Notes: generated by a model from the sequence alone, not told the origin. A DNA stretch of 64,000 nucleotides from Gavia stellata (GCF_030936135.1 NW_026776913.1:186001-250000), one strand, 5' to 3'. Counted from the first letter of the stretch, positions 21,473 to 33,924 are shown. Numbers and translations: made by a program.

Positions 21473-23830
21473 ATCCAAAGAAGGAAAAGACAGGAAAAAA
21501 TTAGGACAGATTTCTCTGAGAAAAGCCACTCCATTTTTCATAGCAACCCCCCCCAGCTGGAATGCATTTCCTTTCTCTAGTTTGTGCTGGCTGAGTGTGC
21601 TGTGAGGAGCAGGAGCTCTGCCCTTCTGCTGCTGAGGAGTCAGCTTTGCTCTGCTGCAGTGGGTACATGGGAGCTCATTTGTGACAGCTCCGATGATCAC
21701 AGTGGATGTCAGATGTAATCCACCTTTCATGGAAAAGTTCAATATCTGCACTCATGACTGAGAGGAACGTGGCCTGAGGAAGAGGGGCTTAGCATGTCTT
21801 TTTGACAATATTGTCTATGTTTTTTTTTTTACAACATCACATCTGGCGGGTGTTTTTTTTAGGGGTAGAAATCCTCTTTTTTATGACTGAAAATGTGAAG
21901 AGTCTTGAGATGGGACAGGCAAAAGGTCTCAGCTATTTGTAACTTAATGCAGAGTCAGGAGAGCTGCAGTGTCTATCAGTTCTTTTCCCATCCACCTTGT
22001 CCTTTCACTTGTGCTGCCTTGAAGACGACTTCACAAACAAATAACTCTTTTAAAAAAAACCCTAAACCTGGACTCTGATGAGACCAAAGGAGCTCTGTTT
22101 CAAAGGACAGCTCTGCAAACTCTTCTCCAGCCCAGCCCAGAGGTGGAGGTGTGATGGAGAGGGCAGGACACGACCCCTCCCAGAGAGAAGCTACTGACTC
22201 TGCGAGGAGAGTGCCGACCCCCAAGGAAAGGCTCCGCACTCCCGAGGATCCCACAGCAGAGCTGCGCCTTTCTGGGGGGCAGCTTGCAAGCCCTGCAGGA
22301 CAGGCAAAGCAGAGACTCGGGGGTCCCTCCGATGGGAGGTTCTACAGAGAGAGTCAGCTCATTGCCCCGCAGACAGTGCCCAGCAGACATCTGCAGGGAA
22401 ACACAGAAAGAGAGCTGCCTGAGCGCACCCTCCCCCTGTGCTTGTTTGCAGTGTCCTCCCAACCCCGTCCCTGTCTCTGCTGCCTGCAGCTGTCCCTGCC
22501 AGGAGCTGGTTCTCTGTCCCCTGTGTCTCCTCCCTGGCAGTGCTCACAGAGCCCATCCCACCCGCTGCCTGCTCAGCTCTGCCCTGCAGAGCCCTCCCTG
22601 CAGCAGGACACTGCCCAGGGGCATCTCTGGGTGTGCAGGCTCTGAGGGGAACATCAGACCAGCCCTGGCGAGGCTGGAAAAGTGACACTGATGCTGTCTG
22701 TAACCACGGCATGGTGATTTCCAATACTCCCCGCTTTATTCACCTCTAAGAGGAACAGACTTGGAATTTCAGTGCCTCCTCCGGAAATGAGAGATTAATT
22801 TCTATGTGCCATTGCCCACCCAGACAACCCAGAGGAGAAGAGTGAAAGACCAGGATCCTTCCCTTTCAGGCAGCCCCTGCCTTGCTGTGCTTCCTGAAAA
22901 GTCTCCTGGGAAGATCCTGCAGTGATGTGGAGCTGTGAGCAGCCCTGACCCACACAGCACCCTCTCAACAGCAGAAGGACCCTGCCATTGCACTGGTCTC
23001 TCCTTCCACCCCCAGCTTCTCCCCACAGCGCCGTGGGGAGCTCCCCGGGCAGGCTGAGTGCTGACCCTGGCAGGCGGCAGAGTCCCTGCCCCAGCACCCA
23101 GCCCCGGGGGTGCAGGGACCCTGCTCGGAAGGACAGCCCTGGGCACCCCTGGCTGCACACCCACCTTCACACCCTGCAGCCGTCCCTGGCAGAAGGCAGC
23201 CCTCATGCCCTGTCCCTCTGATGGTGCAGCAGGGAAGCCCTGCTCTGGAGCACCTCCTCCTCCTCTACACTGGAGCACCTGTGGCAGTTCTTCCTGAAAG
23301 GTCTCAGAGTTTGTGGGATGTGCCACCATTAGGAGATCTGCCCGTGAACTGTACCTAAATCGCCCTGCAGCAAGAGACTTACCGTGTCAAGGGCTGTGAA
23401 GATTTCTCCTCCAGTGAGCTCGCCTCTGTCCTCCCACCCCAGACTGCCTTTAACCTCTCTCTGCCTTGATCCTCTCCCCTCGGTGCCTGCAGGCAGTGCC
23501 CTCAGCCCTGCTGCACTTCGCAGAGGAGCTGCTCCTGGGCAGAGCTGTCTCTCGGCAGTGCTGCCCGCTTGCCCTGAGCTCCCTCCATCCCAGGAGCCCG
23601 GCCCAGCTCAGCAGCAGAGGAGCAGCCCAAGGCGGCACTTTCTCTGCCCCTCGGGGCTCCCCCCAGGGGTCCCTGGGGCTCCAGGGGAACCTGCTGTGAA
23701 ACAGGCTGGAGCAATCACTGAGGTTCCCTCCCGCAGCTGGGGAGAGACACTTCTTCCCAGCACTGACATTTCCCTGCTGAGAGACAGACTCACACCTAAA
23801 TATCACCTTTTCTTGGCCCATCTTTAGACA

Positions 23831-24889
23831 GGACAGCCAGACAGGGACAGGCAGGGATCTCCTTTACCCCTGCTGAGGGAAGGGATGCAGCTGAGCCCGA
23901 CAAGGCATCTCATCCTGGGTTTGGAGTGCTGGGGCTGGAAGGGCACTCAGCTCCCTCCCATGCACACCACAGACCCACAGCAGGTGGGATTCCTCCTGCC
24001 CCCCTTCAGGTGGACACACAATAGGCACCTGCATGTGAGCTCCTGCTCTCAGCTCCCATGGTAATTAATGGAGCTGGAGGCCAGGAGTGAGCTGTTCAGA
24101 TGCAGTTGTCTGGTGACATCTGAGGTGCCAGAGGTGGTCAAAGATATGTGCCGCTAATAGAGACAGATTGAAGGTACGTGCAGGCTGATGTAGAGACAGG
24201 CCAACATCTGGGGCATCTTCTTGGAGGCTCTTGGGAATTTCCTTTGGCCAACTGAAAGGACAGCTGCTGCCCAAATTAAGGGCAACTGAACCTGTCCCTA
24301 CTCGTTATGTTCAGGTCAGCCTATAGAGACATTCATAGGATGGAATGGAGTCGTATGCCACAGGGAGAGCTCTGTCTCTTTCTTCCTCTCCTCCAGGTGT
24401 TGGATTCACTAGACCTTCACTGACTGTATTGGCAGCTGTCTCGTGTTCATCCCCACATTGTGGTACAGAATTCAAGGCAGCTGCTCAATGTAATGTTCAA
24501 ATCCAGGCCCACAGAGCTACATGAGATGCCAGGGCTGGCAAGAAAATCACAGGACCAACAGGAAAGCAATTCCCATTCAGGGTGGGTGCGTGACAAGACA
24601 CCGCAGGCGGCATTGCAGACAATGCAATTTAGTGGCTGTGTGCCATTGAATGTTGCCATCACTCAGAGGTATCGCTCATCAGATGTCATCAGAGAGGCAA
24701 CGTCTGTCCCTTCTCTACCCAACAGCTGCAGGCATTGCGTGAACACAAAGCACATCACACAGGGATCTTTATTCACTCCCTTGATGATACAGTCCCGGAA
24801 CAGAACAATCCTTTTCTCACTGTGCCTGCACACATCTTGTCTTCAAAGACTACATCCTCCAACCACAGCAATGGTCCATATCAAAACTC
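23831..24889. other. No gene recognised
   Basis: Beyond the inverted arm. No domain, RNA gene or clear repeat was seen. A 159-codon open frame at 24,460-24,939 shows no family resemblance. This stretch has no counterpart in block B. Confidence 0.45.
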
Positions 24890-25260
24890 AATTGACACTC
24901 AAAAGGGAATTCAAGGGCACCAAGATGAGCTGTTGCTAATTCAGGAAGAGTTAAGGAAGAGACAGAGAGACTGTGGAACCACTTCTGAGTTTAGTAAGAG
25001 TAGGTGTAGATGGATCTGAGATGCTCTGTGTCCCCTCTGCCTCAGTTTCCACCAGCAAGGTCTCCCAGGCCTTTGTGCTTTGAGGCAGGGCTCTGGAGGA
25101 GAACAACCAGCTGTGAATGGGGATGAAGCCAGGGGTTACCTGAGCAAACTGCACACCTACCAGTCCATTGGACCGTAGGGGCTGCATCCAAGTGTGCTGG
25201 GAGAGTTCTTCACCAGTAGAACCTGGTCCATGATGATCCCAGTAAGGAAGGTACTCAGAC
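24890..25260 (+). mobile_element. Possible old CR1 fragment (RT N-terminal part), copy A
   Basis: A short stretch (around 25,165-25,210) resembles the CR1 RT text SMGPDGLHPRVLRELA, with frame changes. The whole segment aligns to 50,800-51,110 in block B at lower identity than other A/B pairs. Assignment to CR1 is tentative. Confidence 0.4.
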
Positions 25261-26329
25261 TCTGTGAGGTATCATTTAAAATGCTGTGAGGGCTAAGATT
25301 ATAAGGAGACAATAGTATAGGTAATCTTTGATCCAGTTAGGTGGTGGGATGCCTAGGTGGTGTAGCATCAGATGGGACTCCCAGCCATGCGAAGCATGCC
25401 ACGCAGACCCTGTCCAGAGAAAAAAGTCTCCCATTTTGGCCATTCAAACTCTTACTGTTCTCTTACAAGGAAACGAGACTATGCCTGTTCTCCACAGTCA
25501 GTCAGAAATAATGTTCTCATGAGACCTTCCTGCTGCATTGTCAGACAGAGACAAGGCCATGCAGGTGCCATGATGGCCAGTACCGCATGGGAGCTGCCCG
25601 CAGGCTGCACTGTGACAAGGAGCTGCTGAGGTTGTCCTGTGCCCAAGGGATCTCTGCAGCACTGTACAGGTGTGGAGGCCACGCTGTACACGCAGCACAG
25701 CGCAGCACAGCACTAACTGCTCGATGCACAATGGTCTTATGGTCAGGATCAGTGATCAGGTTTCCCTGTGAGAAGTCTGCGCTCCACCCCGGTGCCACGG
25801 CTGAGGTGCTGCAGCCCAAAGGTGCATGGCCAGGAGGAGCTGGAGCACAGGCAGGAGGAGGTGAAGCCCCAGGACTTGTCACTCTACTGTGATGGTTTGG
25901 GATTAAATGAGATGTGGTGGCACAGCTTGCTGAGCTGGGGTGCTGCAGTGGAGGGATACAGGCTCTGATGGAGAAGGTGACAGGGAGGACGAGAATTGGG
26001 GGGAAGCACCCTGCGTGAAGGAGCAGCTATGATATGTGGAGCTCCTCTGTGAGATGGGCCACAGGCTGGGCTACCCCCTGTGAGTGAGGATGAGAAGGGA
26101 AGTCAGTAAGGGTGACATGGTATCGGCAGTCATAACCTACTTGGTCAGGGAGAGGAAACAGCAATAGTCCTCTCTCAGCAAGCCGAGGAAGTCTCCAGGT
26201 TAAGGAGCAGGTTCCTGTGGGGGACTGTAAGTGCCCTGGCATTCCCTGGCCAGGCAAAGCGACAGGATGCCGGCAGCCTGGATGCTCCTGGGACAAGTTC
26301 CTAAGAGAGCTGCCAGGTGGGACAGTAAG
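25261..26329. other. No gene recognised, spacer
   Basis: Unique in the window. There are some 70-110 codon open frames of GC-rich composition, none with recognisable motifs. Confidence 0.45.
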
Positions 26330-27092
26330 GGGGATGCTCACCTGGAGGTGAGCATCTTGGCCCAGGTGGCCAAGAAGGCCAACGGCATCCTGGCTTGCAT
26401 CAGAAATGGTGTGGCCAGCAGGAGCAGGGAGGTGATCATGCCTCTGTACTCGGCTCTGGTGAGGCCGCACCTCGAATACTGTGTTCAGTTTTGGGCCCCT
26501 CACTACAAGAAGGACATTGAGGTGCTGGAGCGTGTCCAGAGAAGGGCGACGAAGCTGGTGAGGGGTCTGGAACACAAGTCTTACGAGGAGCGGCTGAGCG
26601 AGCTGGGGTTGTTTAGCCTGGAGAAGAGGAGGCTGAGGGGAGACCTCATCGCTCTCTACAATTACCTGAAAGGGGGTTGCAGAGAGGTGGGTGTTGGTCT
26701 CTTCTCCCAAGTGACTAGTGACAGGACTAGAGGAAATGGCCTCAAGTTGCGACAGGGGAGGTTCAGGCTAGACATTAGGAAAAAGTTCTTCACTGAGAGA
26801 GTGGTGAAACACTGGAATAGGCTGCCCAGGCAGGTGGTAGAGTCACCCTCCCTGGAGGTCTTCAAGGAGCGTGTGGATGTGGCATTGTGGGATGTAGCTT
26901 GATGGACATGGTGCTGTGTGGTGTTGGGTGGGTTGTGGCTTGTTATTGTTGTTGTGTGGCGTGGGTTTTGTGGTGTGGTTTTTTTTTTTGTGGTTTCCCC
27001 CCCCCCCCCCCCCCCCCCCCGCCCCAGGTTGGACTCGATGATCTTACAGGTCTTTTCCAACCGTACTGATTCTGTGATTCTGTGATTCTGTG
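26330..27092 (+). mobile_element. CR1 LINE 3' end, young-looking subfamily
   Basis: A 5'-truncated CR1. The open frame reads [60 protein letters not shown] and [20 protein letters not shown] to its stop. A GT-rich 3' UTR follows, then a run of 24 C (26,997-27,020), the hairpin region and three ATTCTGTG octamers. The same subfamily, with an A/T run in place of the C run, inserted into block B at 37,019-37,638. Confidence 0.92.
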
Positions 27093-27731
27093 AGGTGGTA
27101 CTGGCAAACAAGGAAATAGTGGGGTCCCAGGTGTCAAAGGAAGGCCAGCAGCAGAGCACAGGCTGGTGGACTCCAGAGGGGGGGACTGATCCAGGTGGTG
27201 CCGTGGGAAGCAGCTCTGAAGGGGGAAGGAGCTCAGGAAATGTGATAGGCCTTGCAGGACAGCCTCTTCCGAGCACAAGAAGGATCTCTCTGAATACCTA
27301 TGGAAAAGAAACATTCATCTGTTGGCCAACATTGCTATGACGGCCAACCGCATACTGGCTTGTATCAGAAACCATGTGGCCGGCAGGACTAGGGAAGTGA
27401 TTGTCCCCCTGTAGAGAGGTGGGTGCTGGTCTCTTCTCCCAAGTAACAAGTGATAGGAGAAGAGGAAACAGCCACAAGTTGTGCCAGGGGATGCTTAGAG
27501 CGGATATTAGGAAAAATTTCTTCACTGAGAAGGTTGTCAGACAGTGGAACAGGCTGCCATGGGACGTGGTTGAGTCACGATAGCTGGAGGTTTTTAAAAG
27601 ACCTGTGGATGAGGCGCTTAGGGACATGGTTTAGTGGTGGACTTAGCAGGGTTATGTTTATGGTTGGACTTGATGATCTTAAAGGTCTTTTCCAACCTAA
27701 ACCATTCTATGAATTGATGTTTCTATGATCC
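27093..27731 (+). mobile_element. CR1 LINE 3' end with internal deletions
   Basis: Begins with a piece of the endonuclease/RT junction (VLANKEIVGSQV), passes through a piece resembling the RVPWEAALKGEGAQE text, then the RT thumb (TANRILACIRNHVAGRTREV). It jumps to the C-terminal part ([20 protein letters not shown]), then the 3' end with ATTCTATGA repeats. It directly abuts the previous CR1 in the same orientation, which probably inserted at its left edge. Confidence 0.85.
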
Positions 27732-28925
27732 TTGTACAGAGTCCGCAAACAAGTGCCACAAATCGATGCCACCATTCCAGAGAAGGACACAAGGCATTTG
27801 ACCAGGTTGTTGAACCCTGGAATCGGTATGCCATGCCTCCTGAGGTTCCCACAAGCACCTAAACTTTTTTCCAGAGAAGTGTGAGTCCTCTTTAGGTGTC
27901 CTGCCTGTCTCCTGCCCCATGCTGTGCCTTAGGCTGTGAAGAGAATCAAAACCAACTTTATGACTAGGTTAGCTTCATTTTACATGCTGAAATACAGGGC
28001 AGATGAAGGGAGCTCTGAGCTTCCAGGCTCTCTGCCGCCCAGTTAGGACTTCAGAGAATGGAAATGCAGGTAAACTTCTTGTGCCAGTGTACACCACATC
28101 AAAATTTTGCCTTCCTTTGTACCTTTTCGCTAACCTGGGATCTGCCCTTTGGCTGCCTTTGGTTAAAAAAGAAACTATTCTTCTCTTCCACCTCCCCCTC
28201 CTCAAAAAAGCAGAGAAAAAACATATGGAGCATGGATTACTTAAGGGCAATACTGTAATCTTTAAATGATAAGAGAGAGCAAAGATAGTACAACGAATTC
28301 CAAAACATCCTTGAGAGCTTCCTTATTTTCACTTGTCTCCAAAGCTCAGCCTGATTAGGTCTTGAAAGGACTACCTCAAATCTCTGCAACCCAAATCCCT
28401 CCAACCTTCTCTTAGCCAAGGTCCTTTAGCCCAGGACACTTCTGCCCGTCACTTCAGCACACTGTCCAATCTCTCTTTTTCAGTTGAGTGACATCAAGGT
28501 AGTCCCTTGCAACTCCATTCCCTACAAAAGTCTTCTCTCCATTCTGATCCCACTTGGATCACGCCATGTTATGTACGGCTCCATCCTCCTCTTGCAGAGC
28601 TCCATTGGATGGGCAGTTTTCCATTTCTTTCATGCCCATTCACCTTCACAACATTTTCTCTTGCATGCATACCACATATTGTCTGAAGCAGCACATTTAC
28701 CCCCCACAGCTTCACTCCTTTCCCACTGCAGGCTGAGATATTTCTCCTCTTGGAGCAGACATTGTGCAAAACTGCTCCATATATGGAAACCCACTTCAAT
28801 GCTGCATATTCATTTGGGCTAAAAAAAAGATAAAGAAAATATCCTGAGCTAGTTTTTCAAAGACACATTTTCAAAGCGGCAAAGCAGATCCAATACAGAA
28901 ATGCTGAGAGCCAAGTTACAAAGAG
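27732..28925. other. No gene recognised, spacer before block B
   Basis: AT-richer than the rest, with no recognisable features. Being just left of block B, it may be the tail of the ancestral repeat unit. The matching sequence left of block A is outside the window. Confidence 0.45.
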
Positions 28926-29879
28926 AGGGGGAAAAATAGGTGAAGACTCACAAATTTGTCCAGACTCACAAATTCTCTGTCAGTCAAGAGCAAGTCCCAC
29001 AGCCTGTGGGATGTTTTCATGAATTGACCCTCTGGGAAGTTTTGTTTCTTGGGCCTCTTGGCTCGAGCCTGTGGCATTGACATTTCCAGGAAGAGGAAAA
29101 GTTCTGGTTCAGCTATCAGACTTTTGCCGTCCTGCCTGGAGATCCAGGAGAGTTGTGTCACACAACACCCAGTGTCATAGTGAAGACGGAGGCAGTGTGA
29201 ATTTTAGTGGTTTGGACTCCAAGGAATTACATTGTTGGATGGGAGTCAGAATATGAGAAGGAAAGAAAGGGGAAGTAATGATTTCTGTGTTAAAAAATTG
29301 GGAAACTGAGACCCAACTTGTGCATCTTTCCTCTGCGCAAGGATCTACCTTTTTTTTTTTTCAGAGGATCTGACCCTATCAGAGTAGCTTTCACAGTTCT
29401 CCTCTGCTAGGAAGCCCAGAGAACAAAGAGATGGGATTCACCTAGTTGGATTTAGACATGTGCAGTGGAAGGGCTTGATCCAGCTGCCCACTTCTCCCTG
29501 CCAATAGGGAGATGCCCTGAGGAATCCCAGACATGCAGGAATGCCACGCCTCAGCCTGGCTGGGTGACAGAAGAGAAAACAGCATGCTTAGAGTCAGTTT
29601 CCTCCCACTCCTGGGCAGGTGTGGCATTTCAACAGCTCCCACTTGCAGGATCACAACCGGGTTTCCTTTAAAGAAGGAAGAAAGCCAGGCAAGTTTTTTA
29701 CACTCTTCAAGACCAGACCTATATTTCTTTAAGACACAAATTCCCTTCTCCCGCTTTTCATTCCACAACCAGTCCCAAGATTCTGCACTTCTAAAGATAT
29801 ACCTGGTACACAAAAGAGGCACTTACAAGTGGTCCCCACTTGATCAAAAGAGATCCACCACCTGTTTATTCCTGGTGGA
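28926..29879. other. No gene recognised, left end of block B
   Basis: Matches A 1-301 and then A 1447-2102 directly. The 1.15 kb between them is absent here. No coding signal. Confidence 0.55.
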
Positions 29880-30848
29880 TCACAACATGTATGAGCTCTC
29901 GATGCAGGCCACAGTTTTTCTGAGTGCATTTCCAAGAACCCCCTTGACCTCCCTGTTCCGCAGGCTGCAGAGGAGTGGATTGACCAGGGGCGTGAGGATG
30001 GTGTAGAAAAAGGAGAGGACTTTATGGAGCTGCCTCAGGGAGGCTGTCCTGGGTGTCATATAGACAAGGACGAGGGTGCCATAGAAAACAGTCACCAAGA
30101 TGAGGTGAGAGGAGCAGGTGGAGAAGGCCTTCTGCCTCCCCATGGTGGTTGGGATCCTCAGGACTGCAGCTTTGATGCAGATGTAGGATACCAGTGTGAG
30201 TCCAAATGGGAAGACTACACCCAGAAAGCAGACTCTGAAAGTAACCAGCCTAAGCACCGTGGTGTCACTGCAGGCAAGCTCTAGCAATGGGGCAAAACCA
30301 CAGAAGAAGTGATCAGTGGCATTGGGAGCACAGAACTGTAACCTGGAAAAGAGCCCGGTGACTATGGTAGACATGAGCAATGCTGCTAGCCAAGACCCAG
30401 CCGCCAGCTGGAGACAGAGCTTCCAGTTCATGAGGCTTGCCTAGAGCAGGGCTTGACAGATGGCCAAGTAGCAATCCTAGGACATGGTGGCCAGCAGATA
30501 GCACTAAGTACCTGCAAAACAGCCAAAGAAAAAGAACTGTGCCATGCAGCCTTGGGCAGAAATGGTTCTGTCCCTGGCTAGGAAGCTGGCCAGCAGCCTG
30601 GGCAGGATAGTGGAGGTGTAGCAGATTTCCACACTGGAGAAATTCCCCAGGAAGACGGACATGGGAGTGTGAAGATGCCCATCTGCCAGCACCAGCACAA
30701 CAATGAGGATGTTAACAAACACCGTCACGATGTAGATCCCGAGGGAGAGGAGAAAGAGAGGCGCCTGAAGCTTGGGGACATTACTCAGTCCCAGCAGGAG
30801 GAGGAACTCCACTGGTGATGTCCGCTTGTCCCAATCCTCTTTCTCCAT
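29880..30848 (-). pseudogene. Olfactory receptor pseudogene (class II, non-OR14 type), copy B
   Basis: Counterpart of 2103-3071. It has the same two TAG codons (in S-*-D-R-Y and LL*ASLMNW) plus a third TAG of its own just after CFAGT, where copy A has a Glu codon. Everything else (TM1 FVNILIVVLVLADGHL, EC2 PNATDHFFC, TM6 KAFSTCSSHL, TM7 NPLLCSLRN) is recognisable. The shared stops show it was dead before duplication and has kept decaying. Confidence 0.88.
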
Positions 30849-32936
30849 GAAGTGCTGTAGGACCTTCTTTTCCCCACTTGGCAGGAAGGGAACCTGAGGA
30901 AGGGCATGCGCTTCTCTGTTTGTTGTACAAAGGAATCGGGAAGGAGTCACTGCCAGAGACAACATGGCGGTTTTCCCTCCTCTGACTGAATTCACACTTG
31001 GCTTAGGGGCTCCATTCCTCGTGAAAGGGCAGGAACAGGTTCTTTGAGAGGGACAAACTGCTCTTCTTGGAAGAACCTCCTCTCATTAGAGAGATGAGTT
31101 GCCGCACTGAGGTGCCTATTTCTGTGGAATGAGAGAGAATGTTCATTTGCTCACATTACATTATGACGCATGAAGTTATTCCCCGTAGTACCTGGCACAG
31201 GCGTTAGCCAAGTCCTGCTTTCAAGCAACAGAAAGAGGGGCCCGACAGAAAAGCTCCATCGTGCAAAAAAGCCTTTAGGGCAACGCATTGTGCCATAGAC
31301 TGATCTTCACCCTGAGGAAGAAATTTCTCAAACTTTTTACCTTTACAGCGAGTTGGAGATGGCCGAGGCAGTCACCTAGACAGCCCAGAGAGCTCCTGGA
31401 ATGGAGGAGCCCTTTTACTCAGTCATTCACCCCTCCTACACTGGGGTGCCTTGGTCCTGAAGGTGCTTCCATGGGGAGGGTGCCTCAGATTCACTGCTCG
31501 CTCTAAATCACATCCCATGTAGATGGCTGAGAGACAACTGTGAGAGAGCTGAGGGATTGAGATGGATCCCTAAGATACGCGCAAGATGGAGAAAGAGACA
31601 GCGAGAGATTAAGAGAGTTGAGAACATAAGGGACATGTCTTGGCAGCCTGGCCCCATACACTCTGCCCCAACCTCTGCCTGTCCACTGAGGTGTGTGAGT
31701 GCCCATTAGCTTATGCCCCACAGCTCTGACTGCACTGACCACCACGCTGCCTGTATCTGGGTTCAGCAGTGTCAAGGACACAGAGAGGGTATCTAAGGAA
31801 AGAGGAGCTGGAATGAGAAGACAGGCAGGACAGGACTGTACCAAGACACATGGTCTCACTTCATAGCTGCCACTGTGCAAAGAGCCACTGGCACTAAATG
31901 GCAACACTGTGACAGGGATTAGAGAAGAGGACAGGTTTCCGTTTAATTTTGGAGAGACTTTAAGGTACAATTGTATCCCTCATGTCTTCAAAGGATGGCC
32001 CTGCTGAGCAAGAGTCCCTCCCTTCTGCAAATGACCTATGGGAAAACTAAGCTGCCAAGTCTATGCTAAGTACAGTTCTCCTGAAGACCACTGTAGGAGG
32101 AGATGATATCACCTTTTAGAGTGCTGATCTTCCCCGCTATCAAAGGATGTCAGACAATGAACTCATGTTTTTAGATATTAAATTTATAAAAGTCTATGTC
32201 TGAGCAAGATAATTCCACTGAATGTGCTGGATTAGCTGAAGTATTGGCTCTGGGACCATTGTGTCAAGGACTGGACATTTCTTTCACCAAACATGAGTGA
32301 TCTGGAGACAGGTGCACTGTTACTCAAAACGACATTCCTGACCAATGTTCTAGATTCGGGACCAAATTAGAAGAGAGGTCATTCTCAACAGTTCAACTGG
32401 ACTGAATTTCAGGCATGTTTTTGTTCTGACCGGGAGGTTAACAGAGATGTAAGTGCCACTTGGTCCAGAAAGCAAGCTGTTACTGTTCTCTTCATTGTGT
32501 TCCACCTATTTTCTGTCATTTTCTAAAGACTAAGAGGTTCAGCAAAGATCTGCCACCAAAATAATCAGGAAACCAGATTTAGGAGGAAGGCGAAGTTGCA
32601 TGAGAACTGGAGGAGGGTGAAGCTTGTTGAGAATTGGGTGTGCCATGGAGGGACGAAGTCCTCTGCTTGTTGCTCTCTGTCTTGGTTTGCATGCTTAGAA
32701 AATGCCACTGTGGTATTCACCAGGGTTTGTAAAGTGCTTGTAGGTCATTTGAAAGGCATTGCTATGTAGGGTCGTCCTATGATGACCTGTTGCAGAAGAG
32801 AGTCTGGTGTGATATTCGATTAAGGAGATCTTACACTGCTAAGAAAGAGAGGTCTCATTTCTGCAGATGCATCATAACCATGTGTTTGCCCTCCCCACCC
32901 CTCTCCCCTTTGAAAATTCACTTACAACACCTCTCC
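30849..32936. other. No gene recognised
   Basis: Counterpart of 3,072-5,172 with small indels (for example ~35 bases missing near 32,030). No gene, RNA or mobile element was recognised. Confidence 0.5.
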
Positions 32937-33444
32937 TCATGTGGAAAAGTGGTTTCTGAAGATTATCCCACTTCTCTTGAAACCTGCCTTGAGAGCATCT
33001 TCCATCAGCTGATTCCTGAGGCTGAAAATAAAGGGTTCGTCAAAGGAGTTGGCACTGTGTTGAGAAGGGCCACTGCCTTGTTTCAGGAAATGTGGTGACT
33101 TGAAGGCTGGACATACATGAAGATGCAGCCCAGAAGGGAGTAGAAGTAGCACTGAGTTAAGCAGCCTGGGCAGGACATGGCTTTGCTGGCCATGCACAAG
33201 TTTCCTACGTCTTTGGGTATGATGGATATGGTGATGAAAACCTCCAAACAGGAGAGGTTACAGAGGGAAAAGTCTGTGGGACTGTAGAGGTCTCTTTCAG
33301 CAAGAACAAGGGAATGATCGGCAGGTTTGTCCCTAGGATATGCAGGTACGAAGCCAGGAGAGCGATTGCCATGAGGCGCTCCTGATGGTGGAGGGAGGAG
33401 AAGCCCAAGAGAAGGAACTCTGTGACAGTCGTATGGTTCAACAT
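32937..33444 (-). pseudogene. Internally deleted olfactory receptor remnant, copy B
   Basis: Same structure as 5173-5707: N-terminus MLNHTTVTEFLLLGFSSL, TM1, TM2 (FITISIIPKDVGN), EC1/TM3 (SKAMSCPGCLTQCYFYSLLG), then a jump to CIFMYVQPSSH and the C-terminal FIFSLRNQLMEDALKAGFK. The last piece is better preserved than in A and identifies the TM7 end. TM4-TM6 are missing. Confidence 0.82.
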
Positions 33445-33544
33445 TTCTGCATCTGAGCTGCAGTGGTGGGGGGCGTGGGGAGAATAACCCCATATATCAG
33501 GACAGGCTGGGACGTGAGCAGCTGAGGAGCAGGGCCTGGGCACT

Positions 33545-33924
33545 TGTTGGAGAGGGAGAACCACCCGGAGTAACGATGGGATCTCAATATGAGTATAGTC
33601 GTTCTCCCCTTTATTCAAGCTTACAGAGTATATATAGACAGATGCCAAGAACACGCGTCCGCAACAGTTGTATGATTGGCTTACAGCCTCTGTTCACGCG
33701 CCAAGACGGCGAGTGTGATTGGTACAGTGCTCTTGTGCACGCACAGGAGCACTTCTCCTCTTCGTGGATGTAGCTCCTTCTTCTTGCTTACCATTCCACT
33801 GTCTCTTATCACAACAGGCTTTCAAGGACAGTTAACGGTTTCCTCTGAGCCTTTCCTCTCATCAGAGACTGGGTTGCTCATGGGAATCAGATCGTGTCCC
33901 TTGTTACTAAGCCACTGCTCCACA
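33545..33924 (-). mobile_element. Solo LTR of an endogenous retrovirus (class II-like)
   Basis: A 380-base insertion present in block B and absent from the matching point in A (near 5,804). It begins TGTTGGAG and ends CTCCACA on the plus strand and is flanked by a perfect 6-base target duplication (GGCACT, 33,539-33,544 and 33,925-33,930). Read on the minus strand it has a TATATATA box, an AATAAA signal downstream of it, and TG...CA ends, in LTR order U3-R-U5. The 6-base duplication fits avian alpha/beta-like elements. It is young: later than the block duplication. No internal region is present. Confidence 0.88.

Larger units (their letters stand above)
20512..23630 (-). repeat. Inverted-repeat arm 2: OR A2 and its upstream region
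   Basis: Reverse-complement counterpart of 7,040-10,016. The upstream part (21,448-23,630) is almost base-for-base the same as arm 1, including the splice acceptor and the ~70-base junction at ~22,870-22,930. That junction is absent from B1's arm, which instead has a longer form there. Arm 2's homology ends near 23,630. Confidence 0.85.
1..25190. repeat. Segmental duplication, block A
   Basis: This block matches block B (28,926-~51,110) almost continuously and in the same order. Seen directly: position 1 onward matches 28,926 onward; the OR pseudogene at 2103 matches 29880; the OR at 9093 matches 38272; the period-6 repeat at 14,770 matches 43,961; the OR at 20,512 matches 49,684. The offset moves from 27.8 to 29.2 kb through indels. 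A 183-codon open stretch over the period-6 repeat translates identically in both copies, while other parts differ by a few percent by eye. The left edge is cut by the window. Homology past 21,447 is lost in B until a weak match at ~24,890-25,190. Confidence 0.93.

Noticed and set aside
21448-21534. Upstream Met giving OR A2 a 29-residue N-terminal extension
   Set aside because: It crosses the predicted splice acceptor conserved with A1 and B1. The Met of MSNSSS fits all copies and the family.
26027-26710. 227-codon minus-strand frame
   Set aside because: It is antisense to CR1 coding sequence for much of its length, a known by-product of CR1 composition.
26997-27110. Short tandem octamers (ATTCTGTG) as a possible CRISPR or minisatellite
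   Set aside because: These are the normal 3' terminal repeats of CR1 elements.
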